From Candidatus Avimonas merdigallinarum (GTDB taxonomy: Bacteria > Bacillota > Clostridia > Oscillospirales > Acutalibacteraceae): a stretch of DNA of 64,000 bases. The position numbers and the translations under genes were made by a program. Shown piece after piece: positions 33,818 to 43,656 of this stretch (within the stretch, counting starts at the first letter, position 1; each line of letters begins with the position of its first letter). Location: NCBI GenBank assembly GCA_904377855.1, contig CAJFGS010000006.1, positions 27,958 through 91,957 on the forward strand, written 5' to 3'. A model generated the notes under the pieces. The model ran no database searches, was not told the DNA's origin, and saw only the letters and a list, made by a program, of their open reading frames with translations.

Positions 33818-35101
33818 ATGAAACGGCGCAGAAAATTATGGAGTCGTGGTCTTGCCGCTGTGTCGGCGCTGCTTATCGTGTTGGCAGCCACGGGCTGCGG
33901 AAACGGGGAAACCTCATCGCCCGGCGAGACATCCGGTACATCGGGAAGCAGTACGTCCGACTCGCCGACATCCGGAAATTCAACGACGGACCCGTCCACA
34001 ACGGAGGAAAGTATGATGACAACGACAACACAGGCGGCTACCACCCCCGCCACGCAGTCCCCCACCACGTCCACCCCCGCCACCAATCCGCCCTCTACAA
34101 GCACGGAGGATCCCGGTGCCGCCCAGGTGGGAAGCGCGGATTTCCAGCCAGGCTCCTTGTACAAAGGGCCGACCATTGATTTCCGCAAGGACGGCGACGG
34201 CACTACACTCGGCGTTTGGTGGTGGACCTTAAGCGGCATTGTCAGTCCGGTGGACGGCGTGTCGGTGGATATGATTCTGGACATGCTGATCGCCAACAAC
34301 GTGACCGAGATTTATCTGGACGTCAGCAAGATGCTGCCCTGGGACGAGGAAGTCGCGCAGGGCGGCTTGAGCGAGGACGACATAGCGGCCGGCATGGTCA
34401 GTGAGCGGTATGTCCGGGGGTTTGTGAAGAAGTGCAACACATACGGTATCCGGGTGGCGGCCTTGACCGGAGCGTCGGGGGACAGCGTCCTGCGTTGGAT
34501 TGACCCGGACAAGAAATATTATTCGCTCACCTCCTTCGTCGATAAAATCGGAGGGTATCAGAGCCGGGCTGCCTCGGACGAGAAATTCTATGCGATCCAT
34601 CTGGATGTGGAGCCCCATACCATGGGCACCAAGTGGGACAACAACCGTGCCAAGTATACGCAGTGGATGGCGGATATGGTGGTGGAAGCCCGCGAGCAGT
34701 GCGACAGCATCGGCGTGGAACTGGAATACGATATCTGGTCCTGGTTTACGCAGGAGGATACGGTGACCGATCCGAGCGGGGCGACGGTGAATATCCTCGA
34801 CCTGATGACCACGCAGTGCCATTCACTGGGGATTATGTCCTATTACAACACCGGCTCCGGCCAGTTTGACCGGGCGACCAACCTGGAGCTTGATTATGCC
34901 GAAAAGAATGGCTGCCGCCTGATTGCGGGGACGGAAACCATTCAGATCACCCCGACCAATATCACGTATTACTATTCCGGCAAGGATAAGCTGATTAAAG
35001 AGCAGGGCGTGCTGCGCTCCCTGCTGGATTCCACTGGCTACAATAAGCTGGGCGGCGCTATCCACCATGTGTACTCCTGGTATGCTCTGATGACCAAATA
35101 G
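33818..35101 (+). CDS. lipoprotein of an unrecognised TIM-barrel-like family (HLDVEPH family, paralogue 1)
   Basis: 427 residues. Signal peptide with lipobox LAATGC (Cys about residue 27), then a 70-residue Ser/Thr/Pro-rich spacer, then one globular domain (about 115-427). Motifs in order: TTLGVWWWTLSG, VTEIYLDVSK, IRVAALTGASG, FYAIHLDVEPH (HLDVEPH at 261-267), LEYDIWSW, LGIMSYYNT, LIAGTET and GGAIHHVYSW. The alternation of short hydrophobic strands ending in acidic residues looks like a (beta/alpha)8 hydrolase; Glu265 and the Glu of GTET are candidate catalytic residues. I do not recognise the family. Two paralogues lie at 35173 and 56201. Surface location and locus suggest a glycosidase. 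Confidence 0.7.
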   Translation: MKRRRKLWSRGLAAVSALLIVLAATGCGNGETSSPGETSGTSGSSTSDSPTSGNSTTDPSTTEESMMTTTTQAATTPATQSPTTSTPATNPPSTSTEDPGAAQVGSADFQPGSLYKGPTIDFRKDGDGTTLGVWWWTLSGIVSPVDGVSVDMILDMLIANNVTEIYLDVSKMLPWDEEVAQGGLSEDDIAAGMVSERYVRGFVKKCNTYGIRVAALTGASGDSVLRWIDPDKKYYSLTSFVDKIGGYQSRAASDEKFYAIHLDVEPHTMGTKWDNNRAKYTQWMADMVVEAREQCDSIGVELEYDIWSWFTQEDTVTDPSGATVNILDLMTTQCHSLGIMSYYNTGSGQFDRATNLELDYAEKNGCRLIAGTETIQITPTNITYYYSGKDKLIKEQGVLRSLLDSTGYNKLGGAIHHVYSWYALMTK

Positions 35102-35172
35102 GCAAAGGGCGCCCGCCAAACTTCTGCGGGCGGCGGATAAATCCAAACTATATGGAGAGGAAGGCGTTACCA

Positions 35173-36186
35173 ATGAAACAAGCAAAATGGGCGGCTGCTT
35201 TCACCTGCGCCTGCCTGGCGGCGTCACTGTTGGCCGGCTGCTCGTCCGAAGCGGGGGAATCGGAGGTTTCGGATTCCCCTGCGTCCGATCCCACGACAAC
35301 CACGACAACGACGACGGAGGCTGCGGAAAAGAATACCACCATTCAGTTCCGCACCCAGGAAGATACCGATACCCTGGGGGTTTGGTGGTGGCAGATAAAC
35401 ACCATCCAGGATTCCGACGGCCTTCTGGGCTTCCTGCAGGATAATGCGGTGAGCGAAATCTACCTGTGTGTGGACGGGATGGAGGACAACGACAGCGCGA
35501 GGGCGAGTTTTGCCGATGTGCGCGCGTTTGTGAAAAAGGCGGGCGATATGGGCATGCGGGTCGCCGCCTTGACCGGCGATTACAGCTGGATCGAACCGGA
35601 CAGTACGGGTTTTGAAAGGTATGTGGAAAAATTCAACGCCTATCAGCAGGCGGCTGCGGAGGACGAAAAATTCTACTCTATGCATCTGGATGTGGAACCG
35701 CACCAGCACCCGGAGTTCAAGACCGGCGACGAAGGCCGCGCCGAAGTGATGCAGATGTTTGCGGATTTCGCCGTGCAGAAAGCGGCCCCTGCCGCGGAGG
35801 AGTCGGGAACGATTTTGGAATGGGATATCCCCTTCTGGATGACCGATATCGTTAAGGACGGGGACGGTCAGGAAATCGAGCTGGCACGGCTGATGGCGAG
35901 AACCTGCGATACCATCGCCATCATGTCCTACCGGGATACGGCGGAAAAAATCCTGGATGTAGCCAAAGAGGAGATAGAATACGCCAAGGAGTACGGCTGC
36001 AAGATCATCCTCGGCGTGGAAACCCGGTCCTCCGAAGGGGACGCGGTGTCCTTTATGGAGGAAGGCAAAGCGGTGATGGTTGAAGAGATGGGAAAGGTTC
36101 ATGAATCCCTCAAATCCACCTTCCCCGACGGGAATTTCGGGATGGCGGTGCACCAGGCGTCCGTCTGGTATACCCTCCAGGACTGA
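35173..36186 (+). CDS. lipoprotein, HLDVEPH family, paralogue 2
   Basis: 337 residues. Lipobox SLLAGC (Cys about residue 21), a short acidic/poly-Thr spacer, then the same domain as its neighbour: DTLGVWWWQIN, SEIYLCVDG, MRVAALTGDYSWI, FYSMHLDVEPHQ (HLDVEPH at 171-177), LEWDIPFWMTD, IAIMSYRDT, IILGVETRS and GMAVHQASVWYTL. Tandem with paralogue 1 (72-base gap), so it arose by duplication and both are exported. Conservation of VEPH, LEWDI and ET acidic positions across otherwise divergent copies supports an enzymatic role. ATG 35173 follows GAGAGGAAGG with a longer gap than usual. Confidence 0.7.
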   Translation: MKQAKWAAAFTCACLAASLLAGCSSEAGESEVSDSPASDPTTTTTTTTEAAEKNTTIQFRTQEDTDTLGVWWWQINTIQDSDGLLGFLQDNAVSEIYLCVDGMEDNDSARASFADVRAFVKKAGDMGMRVAALTGDYSWIEPDSTGFERYVEKFNAYQQAAAEDEKFYSMHLDVEPHQHPEFKTGDEGRAEVMQMFADFAVQKAAPAAEESGTILEWDIPFWMTDIVKDGDGQEIELARLMARTCDTIAIMSYRDTAEKILDVAKEEIEYAKEYGCKIILGVETRSSEGDAVSFMEEGKAVMVEEMGKVHESLKSTFPDGNFGMAVHQASVWYTLQD

Positions 36187-36273
36187 TGCGGGGCGGCGTC
36201 CCGATTTTTCAGCAGACTATTCGGCATATTCCGCTGCGGGGCCCTGTCGCAAGGGCTCCGCAGCGGCGCAGGC

Positions 36274-36287
36274 AGTAATCGATTGCT
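36274..36287. promoter_or_regulatory. proposed LacI operator C (upstream of lacI)
   Basis: AGTAATCGATTGCT inside the longer GCAGTAATCGATTGCTGC (36272-36289), about 115 bases before the LacI start: likely autoregulation. Confidence 0.6.
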
Positions 36288-36403
36288 GCATAGAGGCAAA
36301 AACAGTTTCTACCTTTTGGGAGAGAAACAGAGCGGCGATACGTGTTTCCGCGGTCGCCGGAACAGCAGTCCATATCCATGCAGACCATTGGGAGAGGCGA
36401 ACG

Positions 36404-37441
36404 ATGGCAACGAAAAATATCACCATTTACGACGTAGCCCGGCATTGCGGCGTGTCGGTAGCGACTGTGTCCCGCATCGTAAACAACGCGGATTATCCCG
36501 TCAGCAGCGAGTTGCGTGCACGGGTCCGGGCCTCGGTGCGGGAGCTCAACTATAAGCCCAATTTGCTGGGGAGATACCTCAAGTCCAACCGCACCGACGA
36601 GGTGGGCATTATCATTCCGAATATTTCCAACTTTTATTACCCCGACCTGATCGCAGGAATTAACGATTCCCTCATCCACAGCGGATACAATGTCCTGCTC
36701 TGCAATTCCTACCGGAACCCGGAATATGAAAAGAAACAGTTCCTTTCCCTTCTGCAAAAGCAGGTGAAGGGGATTATCCTTGCCACGGTCGGCGACGACA
36801 CCTCCTGGATCGGAGAGATCAACACGGAGGGTGTGACAGTGGTAGCCATCGAGCAGTCGCTGCATGTACCGACCCACCGCGTTTGCTTTAACTATTACGG
36901 CGGGGGATATATGGCCGCACGGTATTTGGTGGAGATGGGGCATCGGGAGATCGCTTTTATTAGTGCGCCTCTGACCTATGCCAGCCGCCGGCAGCGTTTG
37001 GACGGATTCCGGGCCGGCCTGCGGGAAAGCGGGATTGAGCTGACGCAGAACTACCTGCGGATCTCGGACTCTGTGCAGGAAGACGAAAGCTCCTATGAAT
37101 TCAATATCGGCTCCCGCCTGGCGGAAAAGCTGATGCGGCTGGACGCGCCGCCGACGGCCATTTTCTGCATTAACGATATGATGGCTATCGGCGTAATCCG
37201 GACCCTTCAGAATCTGAGGATTCGCGTGCCGCAGGACGTGTCGGTGCTGGGGTTTGACAATATGACCATTTCGAAAATGATTACCCCCGCCCTAACAACG
37301 ATCGACCAATGCACCCGTGAGATCGGTTCCCAAGCGATCGAATTGCTGAAGAAGGGCTTTGAGAACCCGTCGGCCCCGCCGGAAACCGTCCGCTTCAAGC
37401 CTAAGCTGGTGGAACGGGAATCGGTGGCTCGGCGTGCTTAA
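36404..37441 (+). CDS. LacI-family transcriptional regulator of the glycan region
   Basis: 345 residues, intact. HTH NITIYDVARHCGVSVATVSRIVNNADYPVSSELRARV, hinge YKPNLLGRYLKSNRT, then a sugar-binding-protein-like core (VGIIIPNISNFYYPDLIAGI ... FCINDMMAIGVI ... VSVLGFDNMTISKMITPALTTIDQ). The DNA-reading residues of helix 2 (SVATVS) are canonical and consistent with CG-centred palindromes. ATG 36404 is preceded by GGGAGAGG. Six matching palindromes lie in the region, one before its own gene. Effector presumably an imported sugar or its phosphate. Confidence 0.93.
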   Translation: MATKNITIYDVARHCGVSVATVSRIVNNADYPVSSELRARVRASVRELNYKPNLLGRYLKSNRTDEVGIIIPNISNFYYPDLIAGINDSLIHSGYNVLLCNSYRNPEYEKKQFLSLLQKQVKGIILATVGDDTSWIGEINTEGVTVVAIEQSLHVPTHRVCFNYYGGGYMAARYLVEMGHREIAFISAPLTYASRRQRLDGFRAGLRESGIELTQNYLRISDSVQEDESSYEFNIGSRLAEKLMRLDAPPTAIFCINDMMAIGVIRTLQNLRIRVPQDVSVLGFDNMTISKMITPALTTIDQCTREIGSQAIELLKKGFENPSAPPETVRFKPKLVERESVARRA

Positions 37442-37832
37442 CCAGAGACGTCTGCGCGGCGGGTTCCCTTCGAAGCTAATGGAAATCCACCGTGCCTTTG
37501 GCATGCTGCCGGCGGATGGGATTTCTCCGCCGGCTTCCCTCCTTTTGATTGGAAAGTTGAAGGAGGAATGGACGTTCCATGGAATTATTGGAAATCAGTG
37601 GAAAGTTTTTCGGTAAAAACAACTGGATAATGGAACGTTTTAATAAGATATGAAAAGCAAAAAAACCCCACTTAGTATACTATTAACGTATAAGTTCTAA
37701 ATAGTTGACAGGACTTTAGGTAATTAGACCTTGGCCGAAATATCAAAATGTTTTTCTGCAAAATAAAGAAGCCAAGCGGAGTGCAGGCGCTGGGATGAAA
37801 GCAGGATCTCGGCGGTTTTATTTGGCTAAGGC

Positions 37833-37846
37833 AGAAAACGATTTCT
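37833..37846. promoter_or_regulatory. proposed LacI operator D
   Basis: AGAAAACGATTTCT, near-perfect CG-centred palindrome extended outward by GC...GT. Confidence 0.6.
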
Positions 37847-37976
37847 GTATCCGTGGATTGTGGAAATTATAGGGTGTTTCTGCCGCTTCCTGACACACGG
37901 TAGATGCCCTTGTTTGCTGGGGATGCAGTGATGTGCAAAAGCGGCTGAAGGCGCAAGGGGTATTCCCTGAAGGCGC

Positions 37977-37990
37977 AGAAATCGATTACT
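37977..37990. promoter_or_regulatory. proposed LacI operator E
   Basis: AGAAATCGATTACT, 144 bases after operator D and about 105 bases before the AraC start. The pair could support looping. Confidence 0.6.
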
Positions 37991-38092
37991 GTGTCTTGCT
38001 CTCCCTTTGGCAAATCCCGTGAAAGAGCGGGTTTTCATAAAACAGCGGATTTTATAGCTGGATTCTTGGAGAGGATTTCGAGGTGACGGGCC

Positions 38093-39007
38093 CTGAACGT
38101 CAATGGTGTTGTTGTTTTCACAAAGTGCATATCGATCGCCTGCGGCGGCTCGGTCCCCTTATCCTTCGTTGATTACACCCGTTTTGCCGAGGAGAATAAG
38201 CCGGAAAACATCCTGGCTATCTGCCGCATCCAGCGGGGCAGCGGGCGCGTGACGGCCGGCAGCGTTTCAACCGAGGTGCAAGTCGGAGGCCTTTTGCTGC
38301 TGGGCTGCGAGGAAAGCTACGTGTTTACCGCAATGGAAAACGTGTTGGCCAACTTGATTGTCTTTGACCGCCGCCTGTTCAGCAATTCATATGCCTGCTC
38401 TTTGGGGCGGGAAGCGCTGGCGCCGATTCTGGTCATGGCCAGAAATTGCCGGCTTCTGACCGAAAAGGACACCTGCTATCCGGGAGTGCTCGCCTCGGTA
38501 GAAACCATCTGGCGGGAGGCGGAGGCGGGAAGCGCGTCATCGCCGTTGATGGCGGTGGCCATGCTCTGGCAGTTGGCCGCCCTGCTTAAAAAGGAGATTG
38601 AGCGGGAGGGAAGCGCGTTGGGTACCGTGCGGGAGGCGCGGAATAAAGAACGGCTGGAACCCGCCATCCGGTTTATTTACCAGCATTATGACCAGAAGGT
38701 CACTCTGGCGGATCTGGCGCGGGAGGCCAGCATGAGCGTGCCGAATTTCAGCTCGGTTTTCCGCCGGACATACGGCCTTTCCCCGATGGAGTATCTCAAC
38801 CGCCTGCGGCTGCAGAACGCAGTCGACCTGTTGCAGAATACCGATAAAAAGATTATCGATATTGCAGAAGAATGCGGCTTTTTCAGCATTTCGAATTTTA
38901 TCAAAGCGTTCAATAACAATGTGGGGATGTCCCCTTCCCGCTATCGCAAGGAGTGTGGGGCTCTGAAAGATGCTCCCGGCGTCGGGGAGACAGGGGATTC
39001 CCGATAA
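38093..39007 (+). CDS. AraC-family regulator, probable CTG start
   Basis: C-terminal double HTH KVTLADLAREASMSVPNFSSVFRRTYGLSPMEYLNRLRLQNAVDLL...KIIDIAEECGFFSISNFIKAFNNNVGMSPSRYRKE; N-terminal cupin-like sensor (RIQRGSGRVTAGS...GGLLLLGCEES). The first conventional start is GTG 38249, which would cut the sensor domain. The frame stays open upstream to TGA 38084; CTG at 38093, six bases after a very strong GAGGTGA, gives 304 residues, normal for the family. So a CTG start, or a mutated start, is likely. It precedes the transporter genes it may activate. Confidence 0.75.
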   Translation: MNVNGVVVFTKCISIACGGSVPLSFVDYTRFAEENKPENILAICRIQRGSGRVTAGSVSTEVQVGGLLLLGCEESYVFTAMENVLANLIVFDRRLFSNSYACSLGREALAPILVMARNCRLLTEKDTCYPGVLASVETIWREAEAGSASSPLMAVAMLWQLAALLKKEIEREGSALGTVREARNKERLEPAIRFIYQHYDQKVTLADLAREASMSVPNFSSVFRRTYGLSPMEYLNRLRLQNAVDLLQNTDKKIIDIAEECGFFSISNFIKAFNNNVGMSPSRYRKECGALKDAPGVGETGDSR

Positions 39008-39097
39008 AACCCATTGCCTGAAACGGCGGCTGCAGCCGCCGGTGATAAAGGAAGCTTGTTGGAAAATCGAACGAATACAGGACTGGAGGAAAAGGAA

Positions 39098-40519
39098 ATG
39101 AAACGGAACTTTACCCGGGTACTCACGGCGGCGGTTTCCGCTTTGCTGATTGCGGCAATGACCACTGGCTGCAACGGCGGGGAGACAAGCTCCACCCCCA
39201 CCTCTTCTTCTTCGGAAGATGAAACCACCTATGATTTCGGCGGTATTAAAATCACCTTTGCCGACACCTGGGGCAAAGACCTGACGCCGGGCAAGGATGC
39301 GGAGACCGACGCGCTGATTGCCAAAATCGACGAGGTCGAGCAAAAGTATCATATTGAGTTCGAATGGATCAAGGTGGATTCCGGCCCTTATTGGGACAAT
39401 ATGGCCAGCGTTATTATGAGCGGCGAACCTTTTGGCGACATTATGTACTCCTTCCCCTGGATGATTACCGACTGGATCAAGGCGGGCGCTGTGAAGGACG
39501 CGGGTGCGATCGCCGAGTCGGTGGGAATTGACTTCCACGATGGGACCTGGAACGATTTCATTGTCGATGAAACGACTTATGGCGATACCATTTATGGCTT
39601 TTCTAAGGAACAGAACTCCATTCAGTCGGGCCTGCTGTACAACAAGCGCCTGCTGCAGGAGGCACAGCTGACCGATCCCAACGAACTGATAGCGAGCGGC
39701 GGGAATTGGGATTTTGCCACTTTGGAGGAGTATGCCCGCCAGCTGACCAAGCTGGATTCTTCCGGCAACACCGTCCAGTGGGGGCTGTCCACAATGGATT
39801 CCTACTGGCTGATGACCACCTTCATTGTGAATAACGGCGCCGACCTCGTCGATTACAGCACCAATCCGCCCACCTTTAACATGGACAATCCACAGTCTCT
39901 AGCCGCGCTGGAAGTCTTCAACCGGATGCTCAATACAGATAAGACCATCTATCTGCGTCCCAACGGCAGCGATTGGAAAGTCACGGTAGACGCGTTTGCC
40001 AATGGTACGGTAGGGATGTTCCGCGTGGAAGAGTGGGTTATTGAGTACATACGCGATGTCATGACGGAAAATGGTACCAACGAGGAATACGGCCTGACCT
40101 ACTTCCCGCAGGGCCCGAATTCCACCGGCTTTGTGGACGAAAGCTACGGCGGCAACTCCTACTTCATCCCCGCTTCGATCAGCGACGAAGAAGCGCAGGC
40201 GGCCCTGCTGGTCTATCGTGATCTGCTGGATCCGTCGGACGACGGCTATACCAAGGAAGAACGCATCCGCAACACGGGCGAATCCCTCTTCCCGGATGAG
40301 GCGTCGGTGGAAGTTTACGTAGATCTGATGTACAACAACAAGATAAAGTCCAACGGTGTCTGCCGCGTCGGTCTGCGGGAAGCCATGATGGAACTGGCTG
40401 GCAGCTTTGCGGAAAACGCCGGCACGCCGCAGTCGATTATTGCGGAGGCAAAGCCGCGGTATCAGGGCGTGATTGACGACAGCGCTTATACAGCGGTCAT
40501 CAATGCACAGAATCAGTAA
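39098..40519 (+). CDS. ABC transporter solute-binding lipoprotein (family 1-like)
   Basis: 473 residues. Signal peptide with lipobox MTTGC (Cys about residue 25), Ser/Thr spacer, then a two-lobed extracellular binding protein: GGIKITFADTWGKDLTPG, EQKYHIEFEWIKV, MFRVEEWVIEY and FIPASISDEEAQAALLVYRDL near the C-terminus. It captures an oligosaccharide for the permeases downstream (inferred). ATG 39098 follows GGAGGAAAAGG. It is 90 bases after the AraC gene and 176 bases before the next; in that gap a long imperfect stem (CGGGCGG.../CCGCCCG, about 40556-40608) is visible. Confidence 0.9.
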   Translation: MKRNFTRVLTAAVSALLIAAMTTGCNGGETSSTPTSSSSEDETTYDFGGIKITFADTWGKDLTPGKDAETDALIAKIDEVEQKYHIEFEWIKVDSGPYWDNMASVIMSGEPFGDIMYSFPWMITDWIKAGAVKDAGAIAESVGIDFHDGTWNDFIVDETTYGDTIYGFSKEQNSIQSGLLYNKRLLQEAQLTDPNELIASGGNWDFATLEEYARQLTKLDSSGNTVQWGLSTMDSYWLMTTFIVNNGADLVDYSTNPPTFNMDNPQSLAALEVFNRMLNTDKTIYLRPNGSDWKVTVDAFANGTVGMFRVEEWVIEYIRDVMTENGTNEEYGLTYFPQGPNSTGFVDESYGGNSYFIPASISDEEAQAALLVYRDLLDPSDDGYTKEERIRNTGESLFPDEASVEVYVDLMYNNKIKSNGVCRVGLREAMMELAGSFAENAGTPQSIIAEAKPRYQGVIDDSAYTAVINAQNQ

Positions 40520-40695
40520 GACGGCCTCTAGCATTGAAGCTTGATGGGCTTATTCGGGCGGGCGTTGTTCTCACTCTTTTTGAGGAGGGAACGGCGTCCG
40601 CCCGGGAAGCCGCTTCCTCATAATTTAGCGGTGCTGTTTGCACCCCCGGCCAATCCGGGGACGGGAACAGGACTGCGGAAAGGCACGGTTCCCCT

Positions 40696-43644
40696 ATGTC
40701 GCGAAGAATATTGGCTTTGTTGCTCAGTGCCGCGCTGCTGCTGTCCCTGGCGTGGGCGGCGCTCCCTGCCGCCGCTGCGCCGTCGGAAGAATCGTCTTCC
40801 CCGGAATCGACGGAGGTAACGGGGGAGGAGATTGCCGGCGCCCGGTCATATACGGACTTTTTGGAGGAGCAGGGGATAACGGATGAAACCGCAGCGCCCT
40901 CTGCCGGCCCGGCAATCATCCTGGACGCCGCGCAGCTGGCGGCGGGGACGGGCGATTTTACTGCGGAAGACGACTCGGTGCTGATTGAGGAAGAGGGAAG
41001 CCTGACCGTCTCCTTTGCGGGACAGCCGGGCCTGTATAACCTTATTATCGAATACGATCCCGTTGAGGGGCGTTCCAACGACGTGGAACTGGCGGTGCGC
41101 CTGAACGGGGAGCTGCCCTTCCAGGAGGCGGGCAGCCTGACGCTGACCCGCCTGTGGAGGGACAAGGGCGGCAAGATCGAGACCGACGCCAACAATAACG
41201 ATATCCGTCCCTCGCAGGAGGAGATCCCCTTTGAAGAACGGGGCTGGCTCACCTGCCTGGCCAAGGACAGTTCCGGATACCATACCCAGGCGCTGCTTTT
41301 CCCCATCGAGGCGGAAAGCACGGTGACGCTGTATGCGTCCCGGGAGAGCGTCCATATCCACAGCATTACTTTCCAGCAGGCGGAAAGCCTCCCCACCTAT
41401 GAGGAGTACACGGCGCAGCATGCGGACGCAACGGATGCGACCGTTTCCCTTCCCAGCATTGAGGCGGAACTCCCCGCCTGGAAGAACGACGCGACGATTG
41501 TGGCGGCTTCCGACCGGGTTTCCCCGGCTACCACCCCTTACAAAGGCTCGAAAATCAGTTTGAACAATATCGGCGGTTCCGCTTGGGCCAGCCCCGGCAA
41601 GGAAATCGCCTGGGAATTCACCCCCGAGGAAACCGGGCTGTATGAAATCCGGCTGCGTGTCCGTCAGAATTATACGCGGGGTTTCTATGCGACCCGCGCC
41701 CTGAAAATCGACGGGGAGGTTCCTTTTGTAGAGGCACAGAACCTGCGCTTTACCTACAAAAACGGCTGGATCATCTATACGGTGTCCATCGGTGACGAGC
41801 CCTGCAAGTTCTATTTTGAAGAGGGCCGGACCTATACCTTGTCCCTCGAGGTGACGCTGGGCGATTTCGGCGAGATCCTTGGCCGTACGCAGGAGTCGGT
41901 GGATGTGCTCAACGACATCTATCGGGAACTGCTGATGATCATCGGCTCCACGCCGGATACCATGCGGGATTATAACCTGGACGAGCAGATCCCGGAAACA
42001 ATTGAGGAGATGCTGGTGCAGGCCGAAAAGCTGGAGCAAATCGCCAGCGATATCCAGGAGATTGCCGGGTTTTCCGGCAGCGAACTGGCCAGCCTGCGGA
42101 AGATGGCGGAGCAGTTGCGGGAATTTCACGAGGATCCGCGGGAAATCTCCAAGCGGATGTCCTATTTTAAAGATAATATCGCCGCGCTGAATACCTGGAT
42201 GCTGGACGCGACAAGCCTGCCACTGGACGTCGATACGGTCACGATCGCCGCACCCGGCACGCCGTTGCCGAAGGCCGACGCCAACTTCTTTGAAATGGCG
42301 GGTTACATGTTTCAGATGTTTCTCGCCTCCTTTGTCGAAGATTATAACTCCCTGTCCGGGACGGGCGAGGCAACCGATACCGAACTGACCGTATGGTCCA
42401 CTACCGGACGGGATCAGGCGAGCATCCTCAACGATTTGATCCGTTCCTCCTACACGCCGGGCAGCAAGGAAACCCTTGGGAAGACGGTAGGCGTCACCTT
42501 GCAGGTGGTACAGGCCGATGCCATCCTGCCTTCCGTCGCGGCGGGCAACGGCCCGGATGTGCTAATGAACGCCGGCATGCAGCTTCCGGTCAACTATGCG
42601 ACCCGGAAGGCGGCGGTCGATTTGAAGACGGTCGCCGACCCCGACGATTTTGAACAGGTGATCTCCCGCTTCCGGGAAAGCGCGATGACGCCTATCAGTT
42701 TTGACGGCGGGGTATACGGCCTGCCGGAGCAGGAGACGTATCCGGTGATGTTTTACCGGACGGATATCCTGTCGGAGCTGGGCATACCCGCCCCGACATT
42801 GGACGACCCCTGGACATGGGAGGATATCATCCGGTATCTTCCGGTGCTGCAAAAGAAGAATATGAGCTTCCTGATGGATACCGGCACCAGTGTAGGCGCC
42901 GATGTCAGCGTGGGGATGACCACTTTCGCCATGTTTGTCTACCAGGCGGGCGGGCAGTTCTATCGGGACAACGGCATGGCGACCGACCTGGACAGCGAGG
43001 TGGCGGTAGAGGCCTTCAAGACCTGGACCAAGTTTTATACCAGTTACGGCCTGCCCACCAACTTCAACATTGCCAACCGGTTCCGTACCGGCGAATCTCC
43101 GATTGTTATTGCCGATTTCTCACTGTATAACCAGTTGGCGGTATCCGCCCCCGAAATCAAGGGTCTGTGGGAAATGAGCCTAGTGCCCGGCACAACGCGG
43201 GAGGACGGCACGGTGGATCATTCGGTCCGTTCGACCGTGACCGCCTGCATCATGTTCACAACCGCTGAGGATAAGGAAGCGGCTTGGGACTTCATGAAAT
43301 GGTGGACCAGCACCGAAACCCAGGTGTCGTATTCCCGCGAGATGGAAAGCCTTTTGGGTACCTCGGCCCGGTACCCTTCGGCGAATGTCGAAGCAATGGG
43401 GCAGCTTCCCTGGTCTTCGCGCGATTACCGGGTGCTGGAGGCGCAGGCAGCATGGGCCAAAGGCGTGCCGGAGGTTCCCGGCAGCTATTATACCTCTCGC
43501 CACATCAACAACGCGTTCCGGGCGGTCTGCATCAAAGAGGACGCGGACGAGCCGCGCGAAGCGATCCTGCAGTACGCGAGCATCATCAACGACGAGATAT
43601 ACGACAAGAGGACAGAGTTCGGGCTGCCCACGGAAGAACGATAG
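40696..43644 (+). CDS. secreted carbohydrate-binding/solute-binding fusion protein
   Basis: 982 residues. Sec signal peptide (1-27, no lipobox), two galactose-binding-like beta-sandwich domains (about 80-215 and 250-390: PGLYNLIIEYDPVEGRSNDVELAVRLNGE and ETGLYEIRLRVRQNYTRGFYATRALKIDGE), a helical linker (about 395-530), then a complete extracellular solute-binding domain (about 560-982: TELTVWSTTGRDQASILNDLI, GNGPDVLMNAGMQLPVNYATR, GVYGLPEQETYPVMFYRTDIL, WDFMKWWTSTETQ). How it stays at the cell surface is unclear. It begins the first transporter operon; permease 1 follows 12 bases later. Ribosome site (GGAAAGG) is modest. Confidence 0.85.
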   Translation: MSRRILALLLSAALLLSLAWAALPAAAAPSEESSSPESTEVTGEEIAGARSYTDFLEEQGITDETAAPSAGPAIILDAAQLAAGTGDFTAEDDSVLIEEEGSLTVSFAGQPGLYNLIIEYDPVEGRSNDVELAVRLNGELPFQEAGSLTLTRLWRDKGGKIETDANNNDIRPSQEEIPFEERGWLTCLAKDSSGYHTQALLFPIEAESTVTLYASRESVHIHSITFQQAESLPTYEEYTAQHADATDATVSLPSIEAELPAWKNDATIVAASDRVSPATTPYKGSKISLNNIGGSAWASPGKEIAWEFTPEETGLYEIRLRVRQNYTRGFYATRALKIDGEVPFVEAQNLRFTYKNGWIIYTVSIGDEPCKFYFEEGRTYTLSLEVTLGDFGEILGRTQESVDVLNDIYRELLMIIGSTPDTMRDYNLDEQIPETIEEMLVQAEKLEQIASDIQEIAGFSGSELASLRKMAEQLREFHEDPREISKRMSYFKDNIAALNTWMLDATSLPLDVDTVTIAAPGTPLPKADANFFEMAGYMFQMFLASFVEDYNSLSGTGEATDTELTVWSTTGRDQASILNDLIRSSYTPGSKETLGKTVGVTLQVVQADAILPSVAAGNGPDVLMNAGMQLPVNYATRKAAVDLKTVADPDDFEQVISRFRESAMTPISFDGGVYGLPEQETYPVMFYRTDILSELGIPAPTLDDPWTWEDIIRYLPVLQKKNMSFLMDTGTSVGADVSVGMTTFAMFVYQAGGQFYRDNGMATDLDSEVAVEAFKTWTKFYTSYGLPTNFNIANRFRTGESPIVIADFSLYNQLAVSAPEIKGLWEMSLVPGTTREDGTVDHSVRSTVTACIMFTTAEDKEAAWDFMKWWTSTETQVSYSREMESLLGTSARYPSANVEAMGQLPWSSRDYRVLEAQAAWAKGVPEVPGSYYTSRHINNAFRAVCIKEDADEPREAILQYASIINDEIYDKRTEFGLPTEER

Positions 43645-43656
43645 GAGGAACGGGAT

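Larger units (their letters stand above)
37442..38092 (+). other. 651-base regulatory stretch before the AraC gene
   Basis: No gene seen. Locally AT-rich (about 37610-37780), with a TTGACA at 37705-37710 that has no good -10 partner and a TAGTATACTA palindrome near 37675. It contains two proposed LacI operators (37833, 37977), 144 bases apart centre to centre. A small CCCG...CGGGTTTT hairpin lies at 38016-38035. Confidence 0.45.

Noticed and set aside
38103..38251. Small peptide from ATG 38103 preceding the AraC gene
   Set aside because: Composition is random-like and the sequence is better explained as the AraC N-terminus in another frame.
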